Shown: positions 8,923 to 17,683 of the stretch, piece after piece | Layout: each line of letters opens with the position of its first letter | Position numbering within the stretch: position 1 is the first letter of the stretch | Notes under the pieces: generated by a model | Seen by the model: only the letters and a program-made list of their open reading frames with translations | Told to the model about the DNA's origin: nothing | Databases searched by the model: none | Program-made: the position numbers and the translations under genes | Source: JAAXPZ01 sp965215705 | GTDB lineage: Bacteria > Campylobacterota > Campylobacteria > Campylobacterales > Sulfurovaceae | Length of the DNA stretch: 64,000 bases | Reading direction: 5' to 3' | Assembly: GCA_965215705.1 (NCBI GenBank) | Contig: CBDCEE010000008.1 | Location: 124,001 to 188,000, forward strand

Positions 8923-9891
8923 ATGCAAAATATCGCTATCTTATGTTCTGGAGGAGATGTTTCAGGCATGAATGCTGCATTGAAACGTTTTGTAGAGTAT
9001 AGCAAGATGCAAGACTTGACACCTTTTTTTATTGAAAATGGCTATGAGGGGCTCATTGATAACACACTCTATAAGGCTACCTATAGTCATGTCTCCGGTA
9101 TTATCTCCCGTGGTGGCACCAAGATCCATACTTCCAGGTCTCAACGCTTCATGGACCCCGCCTACCGACAGATCGCGATCAAGAACCTCAAAGCTCAGCA
9201 GATAGATGCATTGGTTGTGATGGGAGGGGATGGTTCCTTCAAAGGGATGCGAAAGATGAGTGAAGAGGCTGACAATATCCGCTTCTGTGGTATCCCTTCT
9301 ACGATAGACAATGATATCGCCGGTACCGAATACTGCCTTGGTGTGGACACTGCACTCAACATGATCAAGTATGCGATAGATTCCATCCGTGATACTGCCT
9401 CTTCTTATGGGAGAGCCTTTGTCATTGAGGCGATGGGGAGAGGATGCGGGTATCTGGCATTGGTCTCGGCATTGACCTGCGGTGCAGAGATGTGCCTCAT
9501 CCCAGAGATCCCTTATGATCTAGAACAGTACAAAAAAAAGTTTCTTAGGCAGAAAGCAGAGGGAAGGAGATATTTTATCGCAGTTATCTCAGAAGCATTG
9601 AAACATACCACAAAGATAGAACATTGGTTTGAAGAAGAGCTTGGTATTGAAGCTACCTCCATGGTACTAGGGCACATCCAGAGAGGAGGCAACCCCACCG
9701 TCTATGACCGTCTCATGGCATTCCATTTTGTTACCCATGCAATAGATGGACTACTGGAGGGCAAAAAAAGTACCGTGGTCTGTCACAATGGCGGAGGGTT
9801 CAACTACAAAGAGATCCACGAAGTCGCCTTCAAGCAGTACCAGATCAATGATACCCTTATGAAACTTGGCAAAGAGTATGGACACGCCTAA
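8923..9891 (+). CDS. pfkA: ATP-dependent 6-phosphofructokinase
   Basis: 322 residues, the usual length for bacterial PfkA. It phosphorylates fructose 6-phosphate in cytosolic glycolysis. Visible motifs: CSGGDVSGMNAA at the N-terminus (ATP phosphates), GGDGS at residues 101-105 (Gly rather than Asp after GGD indicates ATP rather than pyrophosphate as donor), IPSTIDNDI at 124-132 with the catalytic Asp, and MGRGCGYLAL near 171. The usual PGTIDND reads PSTIDND here. A good GAAGGAG site precedes the ATG, and TATAAT lies at 8890. It is a single-gene unit facing the outer-membrane protein gene. Confidence 0.92.
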   Translation: MQNIAILCSGGDVSGMNAALKRFVEYSKMQDLTPFFIENGYEGLIDNTLYKATYSHVSGIISRGGTKIHTSRSQRFMDPAYRQIAIKNLKAQQIDALVVMGGDGSFKGMRKMSEEADNIRFCGIPSTIDNDIAGTEYCLGVDTALNMIKYAIDSIRDTASSYGRAFVIEAMGRGCGYLALVSALTCGAEMCLIPEIPYDLEQYKKKFLRQKAEGRRYFIAVISEALKHTTKIEHWFEEELGIEATSMVLGHIQRGGNPTVYDRLMAFHFVTHAIDGLLEGKKSTVVCHNGGGFNYKEIHEVAFKQYQINDTLMKLGKEYGHA

Positions 9892-9947
9892 GAGATCAGA
9901 ACAAGGGACATTCACATGCCCCTTCAGTAGCATCAGTAGTGTTTGTT

Positions 9948-10616
9948 TTAGAAAGTGTAGATCAAGCCTACAGTAACAGCATCTGCCTTAAACTCCTTAA
10001 GGTGATTGTTGGGATGTGCTGCCACAAGCCCATCAAAATCATCATCATCATACATCACAACATAGTCTGCAAAAACTGAAAGGTTTTCTGTAAAAGCAAA
10101 AGAGAGACCTGCACCATACTGGAAGCTGGAGTCTGAATTTTCTGTACCATTCCCCCAAGTAACATTTGTTTTACCGTAACCAAGCAGACCATAGAGTGCA
10201 AACTGATCAAACTGTAATGTCGGCTTCAGATAAAGTGCGATATTGTCAAACTCTGCTGAAGTCATATGATCATCGATAGGAGACATAACCTCACCACTAG
10301 GCCCTGTATAAGTAGCATCACCTATGCTCTTGGTATAGCGTCCCTCTACAGAGATATAGTCATTAAACTTATACCCTGCCAGCACCATACCTGCTTTCCA
10401 CTCATATTCGAAAGTACCAGGGATATCTCCTCCGCCACCCTCAATATCATAGACAAGATCACTATACTCAAAATTAACCAGCGACACACCAGCACCGACA
10501 TAAAAGTTGCCTACCACAGGTGCGATAGGATCTTCAGCGATCATGACATTTTTTCCTGCAAATCCCATGCTGCTTGCCATCAGTACCGATAGTAATATAC
10601 CTGAACCTTTTTTCAT
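9948..10616 (-). CDS. outer-membrane beta-barrel protein, OmpA/OmpW-like
   Basis: 222 residues. A Sec signal peptide (MKKGSGILLSVLMASSMGFAG) is followed by alternating hydrophobic strands such as NFYVGAGVSLVNFEYSD, YISVEGRYTK, LYGLLGYGKTNV and LSVFADYVVMY, and the protein ends in VGLIYTF with the terminal Phe recognised by the BAM machinery. The size fits an eight-stranded barrel. A purine-rich AAGGGG site lies just upstream of the ATG. Function beyond outer-membrane placement is unknown. It is transcribed alone, convergent with pfkA. Confidence 0.85.
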   Translation of the reverse strand: MKKGSGILLSVLMASSMGFAGKNVMIAEDPIAPVVGNFYVGAGVSLVNFEYSDLVYDIEGGGGDIPGTFEYEWKAGMVLAGYKFNDYISVEGRYTKSIGDATYTGPSGEVMSPIDDHMTSAEFDNIALYLKPTLQFDQFALYGLLGYGKTNVTWGNGTENSDSSFQYGAGLSFAFTENLSVFADYVVMYDDDDFDGLVAAHPNNHLKEFKADAVTVGLIYTF

Positions 10617-10911
10617 TTTATACCCCTTGTTTAAAGAATAGTAAGGCTGTTTACGAAGCCTTCTGTCTCAAGTATATCTAAAAAGTGTGTCAAAAATATG
10701 TCATGACCTCCCTTTCTTTGCAACCGTTTGATCGACTATCTTATAGAGATACCATTTTTTCTATATCTATTTCATTTTGGTAGATTTTATTTTTTTGTGC
10801 TGCTTATCAAAATATCTCAACTATGCTTGTTAATATCCGTTAAGGGATGATTAGGAGAGGGTTAGCACAACTATTTTATCATGACAGTATCCGATCCAAA
10901 AGGAGGAAAAG

Positions 10912-12291
10912 ATGTTAAAAAAAGCTTTGATCATTTCACTGATCCCACTGTTTGGTTTTGCTCTGACACTGACAGAGGCGAAGCACTTGATGGGTAGAAC
11001 CTCATTTACTCTGACAAAGGCTGATTACGCCATACTCAAAAACAAAAACAAAAAAGAGGCAGTAGCATGGCTACTAAAACAGAACCAAGACAGTGATACA
11101 CTGCCCCCGCCCTCATGGGACAGCAGGCCAAAGATACGAAATAAGCCTCCCAGAAAGATGAATACCCAAGAGAGGGAAGCTTTCCGAAAAGAGTATAAGC
11201 AACGAAGAGAAACTCTCAAAAACTGGTGGATGCAGACCCTACTACAGACCAAAACTCCCCTCAGAGAGAAGATGACTCTGTTTTGGCACAACCACTTTAC
11301 TTCAAGTCTCAAAAAGGTTCGTTCCTCTTACCTGATGCTAGAACAAAATAAGCTACTGCGAAAGTATGCCCTTGGCAATTTTGGCGACTTTCTGCATGCG
11401 ATCTCCAAAGACCCTGCCATGATACTCTATCTAGATAACCAAAGTAACAAAAAGCAAAACCCCAATGAGAACTACGCCAGAGAGGTACTGGAACTTTTTA
11501 CACTAGGAGAGGGACATTACAGTGAGAAAGATATCACTGAATCAGCCCGTGCCTATACAGGTTGGCATGTCAATCGCAAAAAAATGCGCTTTGTCTTTGT
11601 GAAGAAACTTCATGACTATGAGAAAAAAACATTCCTAGCAAAACGCTGTGATTTCGATGGTGATGATATCCTGGACATCATACTCCAACAGCAGAGAACT
11701 GCTCAGTACATCACCACAAAGTTTTACAGGGAGTTCATCAATGACAGAGAGATAAACCAGATAGAGATAGAGCGTATCGCCACACTCTTTTATGAAAGTC
11801 ATTATGATATCTCTACCCTACTTAAAGAGATACTGCTCAGTCCTGACTTCTGGGACGAAAAAAACAGAGCAGTGCTGGTCAAGTCTCCCATAGAGCTGAT
11901 CGTAGGTACGCTGAGAGCTCTTGGTATGCAGCCCAGTCAGATCAGACCTCTAGTATCTGCATCTAGACAGCTCAAACAAGACCTCTTTGCCCCTCCCAAT
12001 GTCAAAGGGTGGGCAGGAGGTGTCGACTGGCTGGATTCCAGCTCTGTACTCATGCGAAGACAGATTATAGGTAGACTCTCCCGAGGCAAAGAGATGGGAA
12101 AGACGAAGAACAAAATGATGCAGACAAGAGAAAATATTTTCTCCAAAGAGGTACTTTCCAAGAAGCAGAAGGTAGCATTTCTTAGAGAATATCTTTTACC
12201 TATCACCCCCATCAATACTGTTAATGAGAAAAAAGATATCAAAAAAATCACAGTCGATCTTATAAAAGATCCCGTTTATCAACTAAAGTAG
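10912..12291 (+). CDS. DUF1800 family exported protein
   Basis: 459 residues with a Sec signal peptide (MLKKALIISLIPLFGFALT). The start LTEAKHLMGRTSFTLT, the REKMTLFWHNHFTSS segment, NENYARELxELFTLG-like sequence (NENYAREVLELFTLGEG) and ARAYTGWHV are hallmarks of DUF1800. Biochemistry of the family is undetermined. It is encoded nine bases before a DUF1501 gene, the standard pairing for this family across bacteria, so the two products probably act together outside the cytoplasm. AAAAGGAGG precedes the start. Confidence 0.9.
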   Translation: MLKKALIISLIPLFGFALTLTEAKHLMGRTSFTLTKADYAILKNKNKKEAVAWLLKQNQDSDTLPPPSWDSRPKIRNKPPRKMNTQEREAFRKEYKQRRETLKNWWMQTLLQTKTPLREKMTLFWHNHFTSSLKKVRSSYLMLEQNKLLRKYALGNFGDFLHAISKDPAMILYLDNQSNKKQNPNENYAREVLELFTLGEGHYSEKDITESARAYTGWHVNRKKMRFVFVKKLHDYEKKTFLAKRCDFDGDDILDIILQQQRTAQYITTKFYREFINDREINQIEIERIATLFYESHYDISTLLKEILLSPDFWDEKNRAVLVKSPIELIVGTLRALGMQPSQIRPLVSASRQLKQDLFAPPNVKGWAGGVDWLDSSSVLMRRQIIGRLSRGKEMGKTKNKMMQTRENIFSKEVLSKKQKVAFLREYLLPITPINTVNEKKDIKKITVDLIKDPVYQLK

Positions 12292-12300
12292 GAGAAGGAC

Positions 12301-13464
12301 ATGTTACAACGAAGAGATTTTATAAAACAGATAGCGCTAGGCAGTCTCTGCTTGGGATTTCCCTCCCTGCTCAGTGCCAGGAGTATGACCAACAAAACAG
12401 TGATCCTCCTAGAACTTTCAGGAGGAAATGATGGGCTCAATACCGTCATCCCCTATGCAGACCCACTCTATTACACACTACGTAAAAATATCGCCATTCC
12501 CAAAGAGAAGATCATCCCTATCAATGAGCATCTCGGTTTCCATCCCTCTCTGGAAGGCTTTTCCAAGATATTCCAAAGTGGAGATATGGCTATCTTGCAG
12601 GGAGTAGGCTATCCTGATCCCAACCGTTCACACTTCAGGTCTATCGAGATATGGGAGAGTGCCTCAGACACGGATACCTATCTGGATAGTGGCTGGATCA
12701 CAGATACCTTTTTGCACAACAGTGCTAGCCATCCCATCGATGGCATCATCATGGGAAAACATTCTCAAGGACCTCTATTTGGTCAGGGGATCAAAACGGT
12801 GGACATCAATGACCCCGATCGATTCATTCGTAGATCCAAGCATCTCAAAAATCCTCATGCCAACCCAACACAGCACAACCATGCACTCACGCATCTTCTC
12901 AATGTCCAAAGAGAGATCAACACTTCCAGGGAGCTTTTCAGTAAAAAACTGATCCCCTCGGACAAGTTCTCTGATGAAGGGTTTGCCAAAGACCGATTTT
13001 CAAAAGAGCTCTATCAGGCAGCGCGTGTGATCGTCAGTGATCTAGGCATACCAGTCATCAAGATCAGCCTGGGAGGCTTCGATACACACAGCTATCAGCT
13101 CAACCACCAAGCCAAGCTACTTGAACAGCTCGATATAGGATTGTCACAACTCAGAAAAACACTCAAACAACACGGCAAGTGGGAGGATACCTTGATCCTC
13201 ACTTATGGTGAGTTTGGCAGGCGTGTCGCAGAGAATGCCAGCAGAGGTACAGACCATGGCAAAGCAAATGTACATTTCGCTCTAGGAGGGAAGGTCAAAG
13301 GCGGGATCTATGGCAAGCACCCAAGACTAGATGACCTGGACAACGGAGACTTGAGATATAGTATGGACTTTAGATCCATTGACAAGACCATCGTAGAGGA
13401 TTGGTGGGGATACAAAACTACCGATAGACTCAGAGCCTTCAAAAAAGTAGCGTATCTTCGCTAG
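12301..13464 (+). CDS. DUF1501 family exported protein, Tat signal
   Basis: 387 residues. The N-terminus MLQRRDFIKQIALGSLCLG is a twin-arginine signal, so the protein is probably exported folded. Family motifs include VILLELSGGNDGLNTVIPY, GVGYPDPNRSHFRSIEIWE, and TYGEFGRRVAENASRGTDHG, which resembles the metal-binding C-terminal part of sulfatase/alkaline-phosphatase-like enzymes. The substrate is unknown. It forms a two-gene operon with the DUF1800 gene, with an AGGAGAAGG site in the nine-base gap. Confidence 0.9.
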   Translation: MLQRRDFIKQIALGSLCLGFPSLLSARSMTNKTVILLELSGGNDGLNTVIPYADPLYYTLRKNIAIPKEKIIPINEHLGFHPSLEGFSKIFQSGDMAILQGVGYPDPNRSHFRSIEIWESASDTDTYLDSGWITDTFLHNSASHPIDGIIMGKHSQGPLFGQGIKTVDINDPDRFIRRSKHLKNPHANPTQHNHALTHLLNVQREINTSRELFSKKLIPSDKFSDEGFAKDRFSKELYQAARVIVSDLGIPVIKISLGGFDTHSYQLNHQAKLLEQLDIGLSQLRKTLKQHGKWEDTLILTYGEFGRRVAENASRGTDHGKANVHFALGGKVKGGIYGKHPRLDDLDNGDLRYSMDFRSIDKTIVEDWWGYKTTDRLRAFKKVAYLR

Positions 13465-13586
13465 AAGATAGGCAGTATTTTATCTATTTATGTTATATAC
13501 CCGTCCTCACATGATGATGCACTGATGATTGAGCCTGTAGTGGGGAGGGGTTCATGGTGCACACCAACTGATGTATAAAAATACAC

Positions 13587-13609
13587 AGGTAATACAGTTA
13601 TGCTATACT
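13587..13609 (+). promoter_or_regulatory. shared promoter block, copy 1
   Basis: AGGTAATACAGTTATGC then TATACT (13604-13609) as -10. The same block, nearly identical, lies at 19884 and 21154. In copies 1 and 2 it is followed by a leader containing GAAAAAGGAGGATGA and a paralogous exported-protein gene. Confidence 0.5.
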
Positions 13610-13637
13610 AGAGGGATGGACGAAAAAGGAGGATGAT

Positions 13638-14498
13638 ATGATCAGCCCAAACATAGTCTTGAGAGCTAGTCTACTGTCTTTTGTAGTATTTTCTGTTATT
13701 GCCTATGCAGGCAAAACCCCACAAATCCCTACCACCCTAAATGCCAATGACACCAACGATACGAACGGTACCCATATCGTCTCACCAGCTCCCCCAGGAG
13801 AAGAGCATACTGTCATAGACTTGGGCAATCCAGATGAGCATAACTGTGTGGATATCGTACATTTTCACAGCTATCCAGACTACACACTCAAGATTACATT
13901 CAAGAAACATACAAAGTCAGGATCATCATACTATATCACCCAGTACTCCAACTGGACCAAAGAGTACAACGCTACCGAGGAGTACCAAAGTTATCATATG
14001 CATGGTACAAGTTATGACAATGGTACTGTAACAGGCATCGTTAACCAAGATATGACAACGATAGACCACTATACACTCAATGCACTCAACATCATGCCCA
14101 TACGAGAGATCACCCATGTCGATGTAAACCCTGGCAAAGGCACCTTCACGGCATTTGACGGAAGCATCACGCCCATAAACCCATCGTACAGTTTGACAAG
14201 ATATATGCCTTTTAAGCTATTCCCAACCAAACTCTGTGCGGGAGCCGCGCTTACCACTGACTTTATTGTAGAGAGCAATGGTCATGGTACAAAACAGAGA
14301 TTTAGAGAGGAGGTGCTAGAGATTGGCGTCATGAAACATGTGCCAGCAGGAACTTTCAAAACAGTACATATGCGTCATGACTCTTTCTCTCCCGTCTCTT
14401 TAAAAGGAGAGATGTGGTTTGATCTCAAGACAGGGATCATGGTCTACAGCGAGGACGACAACCAGATAACAGAATTGACCTCTATGGGTCACAAATGA
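13638..14498 (+). CDS. exported protein of unknown function, paralogue A
   Basis: 286 residues. The signal peptide is ISPNIVLRASLLSFVVFSVIAYAG; next comes a low-complexity linker (ANDTNDTNGT), then a globular domain with VIDLGNPDEHNCVDIVHFH near residue 60 and a C-terminal block GEMWFDLKTGIMVYSEDD. The gene at 19935 encodes a clear paralogue sharing the signal peptide style, linker, NCVDI-HFH and DxKTGVMVYS blocks. A periplasmic or surface location is inferred; no known family was recognised. Its last codons overlap the next gene by four bases (ATGA). GGAGG lies eight bases before the start. Confidence 0.8.
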   Translation: MISPNIVLRASLLSFVVFSVIAYAGKTPQIPTTLNANDTNDTNGTHIVSPAPPGEEHTVIDLGNPDEHNCVDIVHFHSYPDYTLKITFKKHTKSGSSYYITQYSNWTKEYNATEEYQSYHMHGTSYDNGTVTGIVNQDMTTIDHYTLNALNIMPIREITHVDVNPGKGTFTAFDGSITPINPSYSLTRYMPFKLFPTKLCAGAALTTDFIVESNGHGTKQRFREEVLEIGVMKHVPAGTFKTVHMRHDSFSPVSLKGEMWFDLKTGIMVYSEDDNQITELTSMGHK

Positions 14499-14785
14499 AA
14501 AAAAGTACCCGTTTAACCATAGAAATAACATCTGCCCTTGTTATGTCTTCATTTCTGATATGGCTTGCAGTAGATTTTCGCCCTGGGGTAGTTTTGGGAA
14601 GGGTGCAGGACTTTTTGAGATGGCTCTATGTTCTCCCTTATGTATTGGGGATAGCGTTAGGAAAAGATCCACACAATCCCAACATGATAGTATTTGCTAT
14701 TGGTATCTTCATCGAGGTTTTGTGCATAGTATGGGCTATACGATATATTTTTATCAAAAGAGGAAAGGAGGATAGAGATGCATAA
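14495..14785 (+). CDS. small inner-membrane protein, unknown
   Basis: 96 residues with two or three hydrophobic segments (ITSALVMSSFLIWLAV; WLYVLPYVLGIAL; MIVFAIGIFIEVLCIVWAI) and a charged tail (FIKRGKEDRDA). It overlaps the preceding gene by four bases and the following gene by eight, so it is translated in a coupled chain. No family was recognised. Its position between an exported protein and another two-helix membrane protein suggests an accessory role in the same small locus. Confidence 0.7.
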   Translation: MKKSTRLTIEITSALVMSSFLIWLAVDFRPGVVLGRVQDFLRWLYVLPYVLGIALGKDPHNPNMIVFAIGIFIEVLCIVWAIRYIFIKRGKEDRDA

Positions 14786-15032
14786 AATAAGCACGAACAA
14801 ACACCTATCTCTCACTGGTATCGCTGGGGGTACGTTACTGCTTATGCTGGGCTTTCTCTATGAGATTCTCTTTGCAGGCATCCCCTACCAAGACCCTACT
14901 CCCTCCATGATGCGGCGTTATGCGTTCCATGAGATGATAGGACAAATCATTGAATGGATCGGAGTGCTTGTCCTCGTATTGTCGATCATTGGCATCATCA
15001 TACATACATTACAAAAAGCAAAAACAAAATGA
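14778..15032 (+). CDS. small inner-membrane protein, unknown
   Basis: 84 residues with two predicted transmembrane helices (LTGIAGGTLLLMLGFLYEIL; IIEWIGVLVLVLSIIGIIIH) and a Lys-rich tail. GGAGGATAGAG precedes the ATG. The gene overlaps both neighbours (eight bases upstream, four downstream), making it the middle of a four-gene coupled operon. The function is not recognisable from sequence. Confidence 0.7.
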   Translation: MHKISTNKHLSLTGIAGGTLLLMLGFLYEILFAGIPYQDPTPSMMRRYAFHEMIGQIIEWIGVLVLVLSIIGIIIHTLQKAKTK

Positions 15033-15688
15033 GAATATCACTAAAACGCCTCTTTTTACTCATCCTCCTGTCTGCTTTTATGGCTGCGGAAACAGGGAGG
15101 ATAGAGAAGATATATGCTTCTGATATAGGTACAAAGTATGAGATCATAGGGCCTCTGGGGTATCGGCTTGGCAAGCTCATCGATCTCAAAGTAAAAGCTC
15201 TGCCAAACCCAAATAAAGGCAAATCAAACTGGCTCTCTGTAGTCACAGTAAATGGTAAAAAGCTAAAAAAACCGATCCAACTATCCTATGTATTTTCAAC
15301 ATGGACAAAAGGTGCTAAAGCGTTGCTAGTGGGTAAAACCTATACGCTAAGAGCCTATCAACATGGAAGCATGGTCGGCATACCCTATCAAGCTATGAAA
15401 GAAACCACCTTTGCCCAAACAAGTGACTATCATTTTGATGTAGCACTGGTCATCATCAAAGCAGCACCCTTCGTCAACTCACTTGAAAAAGCGTGGCTCA
15501 GCATTTCTGATATTCTGAAAAAACACTCATGTCTCTCTTCCCATGGCTTTGATAGAGAGACACAAGATCATGGAGACGCATGGCTGCTCATTGTCAAAGA
15601 CAAAAACCCAGACCCCAAAACATCCTGTTGCCAAATCCGACTTATTGTGGATAAAAACAGTGGTGTTGTGGGCTATGAAAATGAATAA
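15029..15688 (+). CDS. exported protein of unknown function
   Basis: 219 residues from the ATG at 15029, chosen because it overlaps the previous stop as ATGA and begins a signal peptide (MRISLKRLFLLILLSAFMAA). The mature part is Lys-rich with a beta-type pattern (LIDLKVKALPNPNKGKSNWL, LVGKTYTLRAYQHG) and has cysteines in HSCLSS and TSCCQIRLI near the C-terminus. No known family was recognised. It ends the coupled operon of 13638-15688. Confidence 0.72.
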   Translation: MRISLKRLFLLILLSAFMAAETGRIEKIYASDIGTKYEIIGPLGYRLGKLIDLKVKALPNPNKGKSNWLSVVTVNGKKLKKPIQLSYVFSTWTKGAKALLVGKTYTLRAYQHGSMVGIPYQAMKETTFAQTSDYHFDVALVIIKAAPFVNSLEKAWLSISDILKKHSCLSSHGFDRETQDHGDAWLLIVKDKNPDPKTSCCQIRLIVDKNSGVVGYENE

Positions 15689-15701
15689 GAAAGGAAAAAA
15701 C

Positions 15702-15764
15702 ATGAACTTTGATGAAATACAGATAATTCAACAAATCCAAATAGCACAGATGAATGCTACATAA
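15702..15764 (+). CDS. possible 20-residue leader or micro-ORF
   Basis: ATG at 15702 preceded by AAGGAAAAAAC encodes MNFDEIQIIQQIQIAQMNAT and stops 18 bases before the next gene. The peptide is an Ile/Gln-rich amphipathic stretch. It could be a real micro-protein or a chance ORF; the ribosome-site-like AAGGA is the only support. Confidence 0.25.
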   Translation: MNFDEIQIIQQIQIAQMNAT

Positions 15765-15782
15765 AGCTAGAGGGATGCCACT

Positions 15783-16496
15783 ATGAAAGCAACGATAAAG
15801 AAGTTTACTATACTCTTTCTATCTATTTTTTGTATGCTTGTGTATGCACAAAACACAGAGACAGAACACCATACTTCATTCAAAGGAATGGAGTTACACT
15901 CATGGCATGAGGTAGAGGCGGGGTGGTGTTTTAGTCTTTTACAGGGAAGCAACTATAGAAAAACCATAAAAGAGATAACCGACCCAAGTACAAAAATAGT
16001 AGGTGTGAAAAATCTTAAAGAGTCTCTAGCAAGACTTCCTATTGGAGAACATGTATTTTGGGTCAATTATGCAAGTAAGTCTGTTTCTGCTGCTATGCTT
16101 GATGATCTGTTGCAGTATGCACAGAAAATACCTATCAAACTTCAATTTTTGGATGCATCACACATGGACAATGATAAAAAGAAAAAGGCTGCAAAGGAGC
16201 TCGGTGATGCTTTGATAAAAGCTACCATCAGTGGAGGATTGGATAAAAATAGTTCTGTAAAAGAGATCCTTATAGGCAACTCATTGAAAAACAAACTGCT
16301 TGGTATGCGAGATATGTTCGATCACTCCTGCTATACAAAAGTCCTCTCTGGTGATGCACCAAGCGTAGGCGATGGCAAGGCATCTTTTCATTTCTTTCTC
16401 ATCTGTCACGATGAGACAAAGATAGGTATTCGACTTAGGTTTGATGAAGAAAAAGAGAGACTCTATATTTTGGGATATTGGACAAGCGGTCTATGA
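15783..16496 (+). CDS. exported protein of unknown function
   Basis: 237 residues. The signal peptide MKATIKKFTILFLSIFCMLVYA ends at AQN. The mature domain is mixed alpha/beta with a basic central region (DNDKKKKAAKELGDALIKA) and a Cys pair (DHSCYTK; FLICHDE) near residues 180-210. GAGGGATGCCACT lies before the ATG, a weak ribosome site. It sits in a run of small exported proteins, all on the plus strand, and is not recognised as a known family. Confidence 0.72.
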   Translation: MKATIKKFTILFLSIFCMLVYAQNTETEHHTSFKGMELHSWHEVEAGWCFSLLQGSNYRKTIKEITDPSTKIVGVKNLKESLARLPIGEHVFWVNYASKSVSAAMLDDLLQYAQKIPIKLQFLDASHMDNDKKKKAAKELGDALIKATISGGLDKNSSVKEILIGNSLKNKLLGMRDMFDHSCYTKVLSGDAPSVGDGKASFHFFLICHDETKIGIRLRFDEEKERLYILGYWTSGL

Positions 16497-16679
16497 TTAG
16501 GAGACTATTAGGAAGGTAAAAATAAACTAGCGTATCGCCAGTGTGATGCTTCATTCATATACTTGTATTTGGCAGGGTTATGATGGATATATTTTATTTT
16601 TAGATAAGACAATAAATAGTATCATAGAGCATGGGAGGTCTTCTCTTTTTGTAAACATGATCTCCAAAAGGAGGAACAG

Positions 16680-17630
16680 ATGAAAAAGCATACTATGTTA
16701 AATGGGCTGTTTATGTTTATGACTATTATCTTATTGAGTGTGGTCAGTAGTACACAAGCAACCACATTACATGACACTAATGAGACCAATGATACCAATG
16801 TAAGTCAAGGGGGCGGTGTTTTGCCTATTGTCGAGGGAAATGAAGACAGCAACAGTACGGCAGTAAAAAGCGGCTCTGGAGCGTTACTGACAAAGGCAGT
16901 TACGTATACTCAATATGATGGTATATCGGCTGGTACCAATACAATACTATATGGCTATCAGAAACAGGGAGATGCATGGCTTGTGACAACTATGAATGTG
17001 CATGGTCAAGGTGGTCAAGGAGGATTTTCCGTAGATAACAACACGAGATTTACTTACAATGCAGCCCATCTACTGACCACAATGAAAAACATAACAACAA
17101 TGACGGCCGGTGGTTCTACCAACGTAACACATTCATCAGCAGTATTTACCTACGAAGGCAAAAGACTCAAAAGTCAAAAAGATTATGCTGAGGGTAAGAT
17201 CAGATCGGATATGAGTGTTTTGGAGTGGGAAGGAGAATATGCTATCAAAACAAAAAGGAAGATTTACAATCCTAAAACTGGTGCACTGGATGACATCAAG
17301 GTCACTACCAAAACCATAAAAGATGACAGAGTAACAAAAGCAGAAGTGCAAAGCAGTAAAAAAGGTACACAAACAATAACATACGATTATGCCAACACCA
17401 CCATAAATGATCCTCAATACTATACCAGCTATATTCCAAATATTGAAAGTGCCATAGAACTACATGGATTGGTTCAAAGCAAACTTATAGAAAAACTTGG
17501 AGGAGCAAAAACAGAATCCTATGTGTATGAATTTAATCCAAAAGGATTGGTAAGTAAAAAAACAATTCACACGAAAAGTACACATGTAAAAACATGGACA
17601 ACGTATGAGTATTCTTATGGCAACTATTGA
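16680..17630 (+). CDS. exported protein with Asp-Thr-Asn linker, unknown
   Basis: 316 residues, with AAAAGGAGG six bases before the start. The signal peptide (MKKHTMLNGLFMFMTIILLS... to TQA) is followed by HDTNETNDTNVSQGGG, a linker like those of paralogues A and B. The remainder is a repetitive beta-type domain with Thr- and Lys-rich strands (LLTTMKNITTMTAGGS, SYVYEFNPKGLVSKKTI), resembling RHS/YD-type strand spacing, though no YD motif array is clear. Probably periplasmic or surface exposed; the function is unknown. Confidence 0.72.
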   Translation: MKKHTMLNGLFMFMTIILLSVVSSTQATTLHDTNETNDTNVSQGGGVLPIVEGNEDSNSTAVKSGSGALLTKAVTYTQYDGISAGTNTILYGYQKQGDAWLVTTMNVHGQGGQGGFSVDNNTRFTYNAAHLLTTMKNITTMTAGGSTNVTHSSAVFTYEGKRLKSQKDYAEGKIRSDMSVLEWEGEYAIKTKRKIYNPKTGALDDIKVTTKTIKDDRVTKAEVQSSKKGTQTITYDYANTTINDPQYYTSYIPNIESAIELHGLVQSKLIEKLGGAKTESYVYEFNPKGLVSKKTIHTKSTHVKTWTTYEYSYGNY

Positions 17631-17683
17631 AACATCGTAGAACACTTTGCACGCATGTGCCTTAAAAGAAATATAGGAGACAT

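Noticed and set aside
9903..9924. Terminator hairpin between pfkA and the outer-membrane protein gene
   Set aside because: AAGGGACAT and ATGCCCCTT pair with a mismatch and a four-base loop, but no T run follows on either strand; too weak to list as a feature.
14560..14775. A 71-codon frame overlapping the small membrane protein
   Set aside because: It is out of frame with the coupled gene at 14495, has no ribosome site, and the 14495 frame has coherent membrane helices.
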